From positions 1 through 7,432 of the forward strand of contig DUVD01000122.1 of assembly GCA_012841225.1 (NCBI GenBank): DNA of 7,432 bases. Direction: 5' to 3'. A program made the position numbers and the translations under genes. Under the pieces are notes generated by a model. That model saw only the letters and a program-made list of their open reading frames with translations. It searched no databases and was not told where the DNA came from. This DNA is from Fibrobacter sp. Its GTDB lineage: Bacteria > Fibrobacterota > Fibrobacteria > Fibrobacterales > Fibrobacteraceae. Positions 6,468 through 7,432 of this stretch are shown one piece after another; position 1 is the first letter of the stretch, and each line of letters opens with the position of its first letter.

Positions 6468-7432
6468 TGCACCCCCTCTTTTTTAGAATCTGTTTTTGGA
6501 GTCTCACACTTCCCAAACCCAAGAATGCAAGGCGCCCAAAATCGGTATGAGTAATTAAAACCGATATTCTTTTCTAATCGGCTTTCCGAAGTAGCCGTTC
6601 CCGTATTCGTGACATATTGTTTAGAAACAACTGCGCTATTTAGCGTCAATTTAGGAGTAAGGTGTTCTGATTGAATGGGATCTTTTTTGTTAAAAACGGG
6701 AATGATATAGTTAATGCCAAGTTCAAGAGATTGATCGTATGTGGGGTTTTCACTTTGATCCTGAGTATAGCCAAAAATAATGCTCAAGTCTGTAACCCAT
6801 CGGTCTAAAGAAATAGGTACACGGAAATAACTAGAATCCCTTTCCGTAGCAGTAGCCGAATTGAAAAGCTGAATTTTCATATCGATATCGCCAACATATT
6901 CACCACCAAGGGTTTTATTTAAGGTGTTGGATAGTGCCTTACCAATCGCTTTGCCCGCTAGTTTATTCCAGTCAGTTATGTTGGAAGTGTTTTCATCAGA
7001 AATACAACCAAGAAAAATATTATAATACATCGAAGCAGCGGAAGACTCATAACCGCAAGAGGAACTTGGAATTATTTGTGGAGCCGTAATGGTCCCCATG
7101 ATGTTTAAATTAATGGGGCAAGTTTCATCGTCTTCTTTTTCTGATTTATTGCAATAGGGCAATTGCTGAGAACTGGAAACGTCTAAAATGCCTTTTTCCC
7201 AAGGCACATCGGGCCAAGAAATTCTAAAGTAATCCAAATCAAACTCGTACAGTTTTTCGATTCCCAAGAATCCATCTCCAGAGCTAGTGATGTCGCCTCG
7301 AAAAACGGGGTGTTTTGTGGTGCCTAGAATCCAAACATCCGCAGTTAATGGAAACTTGGCAACACTTGTGATAATAGCAACTGAGTCTTTATGAGAGTCG
7401 CTAATATAAATGGATAAATTAGTAGGCCTTGA
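6464..7432 (-). CDS. tamB: C-terminal part of a TamB-like (DUF490) translocation/assembly protein (5' end off window)
   Basis: The frame is open from the right edge to the TGA at 6466..6464: 322 residues, N-terminus missing. TamB proteins are long periplasmic beta-rich bridges anchored in the inner membrane, whose C-terminus docks on TamA. Residues 29-53 (LTADVWILGTTKHPVFRGDI then SSGDG) resemble the repeated 'GTxxxPxxxGxI' strands of the family C-terminus. WNKLAGKAIGKALSNTL (155-171) is a helix before the last strands, YVGDIDMKIQLFN (179-191) and LELGINYIIPVFNK (236-249) are strand-like, and the end is an Arg/aromatic strand plus a polar tail. No translation start belongs at the TTG at 7267: coding continues upstream of it in the same frame. 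Six cysteines (94, 105, 126, 143, 302, 309 of the visible part) are unusual for this protein. The adjacent tamA-like gene strongly supports the call, since sequence similarity in this family is weak. Confidence 0.8.
   Translation of the reverse strand, partial: SRPTNLSIYISDSHKDSVAIITSVAKFPLTADVWILGTTKHPVFRGDITSSGDGFLGIEKLYEFDLDYFRISWPDVPWEKGILDVSSSQQLPYCNKSEKEDDETCPINLNIMGTITAPQIIPSSSCGYESSAASMYYNIFLGCISDENTSNITDWNKLAGKAIGKALSNTLNKTLGGEYVGDIDMKIQLFNSATATERDSSYFRVPISLDRWVTDLSIIFGYTQDQSENPTYDQSLELGINYIIPVFNKKDPIQSEHLTPKLTLNSAVVSKQYVTNTGTATSESRLEKNIGFNYSYRFWAPCILGFGKCETPKTDSKKEGVQ
6472..6480 (-). promoter_or_regulatory. Strong ribosome binding site of the tamA-like gene inside the tamB-like coding end
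   Basis: On the minus strand AAGAGGGGG precedes ATG at 6467, the GAGG core lying about seven bases upstream. The same bases encode Lys-Glu-Gly near the end of the tamB-like protein. With the ATGA stop/start overlap, this suggests coupled but independently strong initiation of tamA. Confidence 0.7.

Noticed and set aside
7265..7267. TTG at 7267 as the start of a 267-residue protein
   Set aside because: The same frame stays open for 55 more codons to the window edge with TamB-like sequence, so the gene is a 5'-truncated longer one.

Overview
The window looks like chromosomal DNA of a Gram-negative, diderm bacterium with moderately AT-rich DNA. It carries a complete Omp85 outer-membrane protein of the TamA type and the C-terminal end of its TamB partner. 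It also carries the ribosome-associated ATPase EttA. The outer-membrane genes resemble those of the Fibrobacterota more than proteobacterial ones, but that phylum call is a guess from general resemblance.

Layout. (1) Positions 1-2765, minus strand: two genes in one tight unit, read from high to low coordinates. The first (2765..1050) is an intact 571-residue protein built like a phage or mobile-element primase-helicase: a primase-type helical segment, an archaeo-eukaryotic-type primase fold, then a RecA-like ATPase. The second (1048..1, running off the left edge) starts one base after the first one's stop codon and is a relative of the RNA m5U methyltransferases RlmD/RlmC/TrmA. (2) Positions 2766-2910: a divergent intergenic region. 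(3) Positions 2911-4599, plus strand: ettA, complete and canonical. (4) Positions 4596-7432, minus strand: a two-gene envelope operon, tamB-like (partial at the right edge) then tamA-like, joined by an ATGA overlap. The tamA-like stop codon and the ettA stop codon share a TTAA where the two genes converge.

The most notable point is the left-hand pair. Both genes have long, unbroken reading frames and recognisable folds, yet both seem to have lost the residues their families use for catalysis. In the primase-like protein the acidic and histidine positions of the primase site read Pro, Gln and Asn, while the ATPase Walker motifs remain. In the methyltransferase-like protein the nucleophilic Cys position reads Ser, the DPP motif reads NPP, and the SAM-binding glycine loop is degenerate. 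Two adjacent, co-oriented, apparently inactivated nucleic-acid enzymes, one still a likely ATPase, suggest a repurposed and undescribed module. This rests on alignment from memory and has not been tested by a database search.

No tRNA, rRNA, CRISPR array, insertion sequence or convincing intrinsic terminator was seen.
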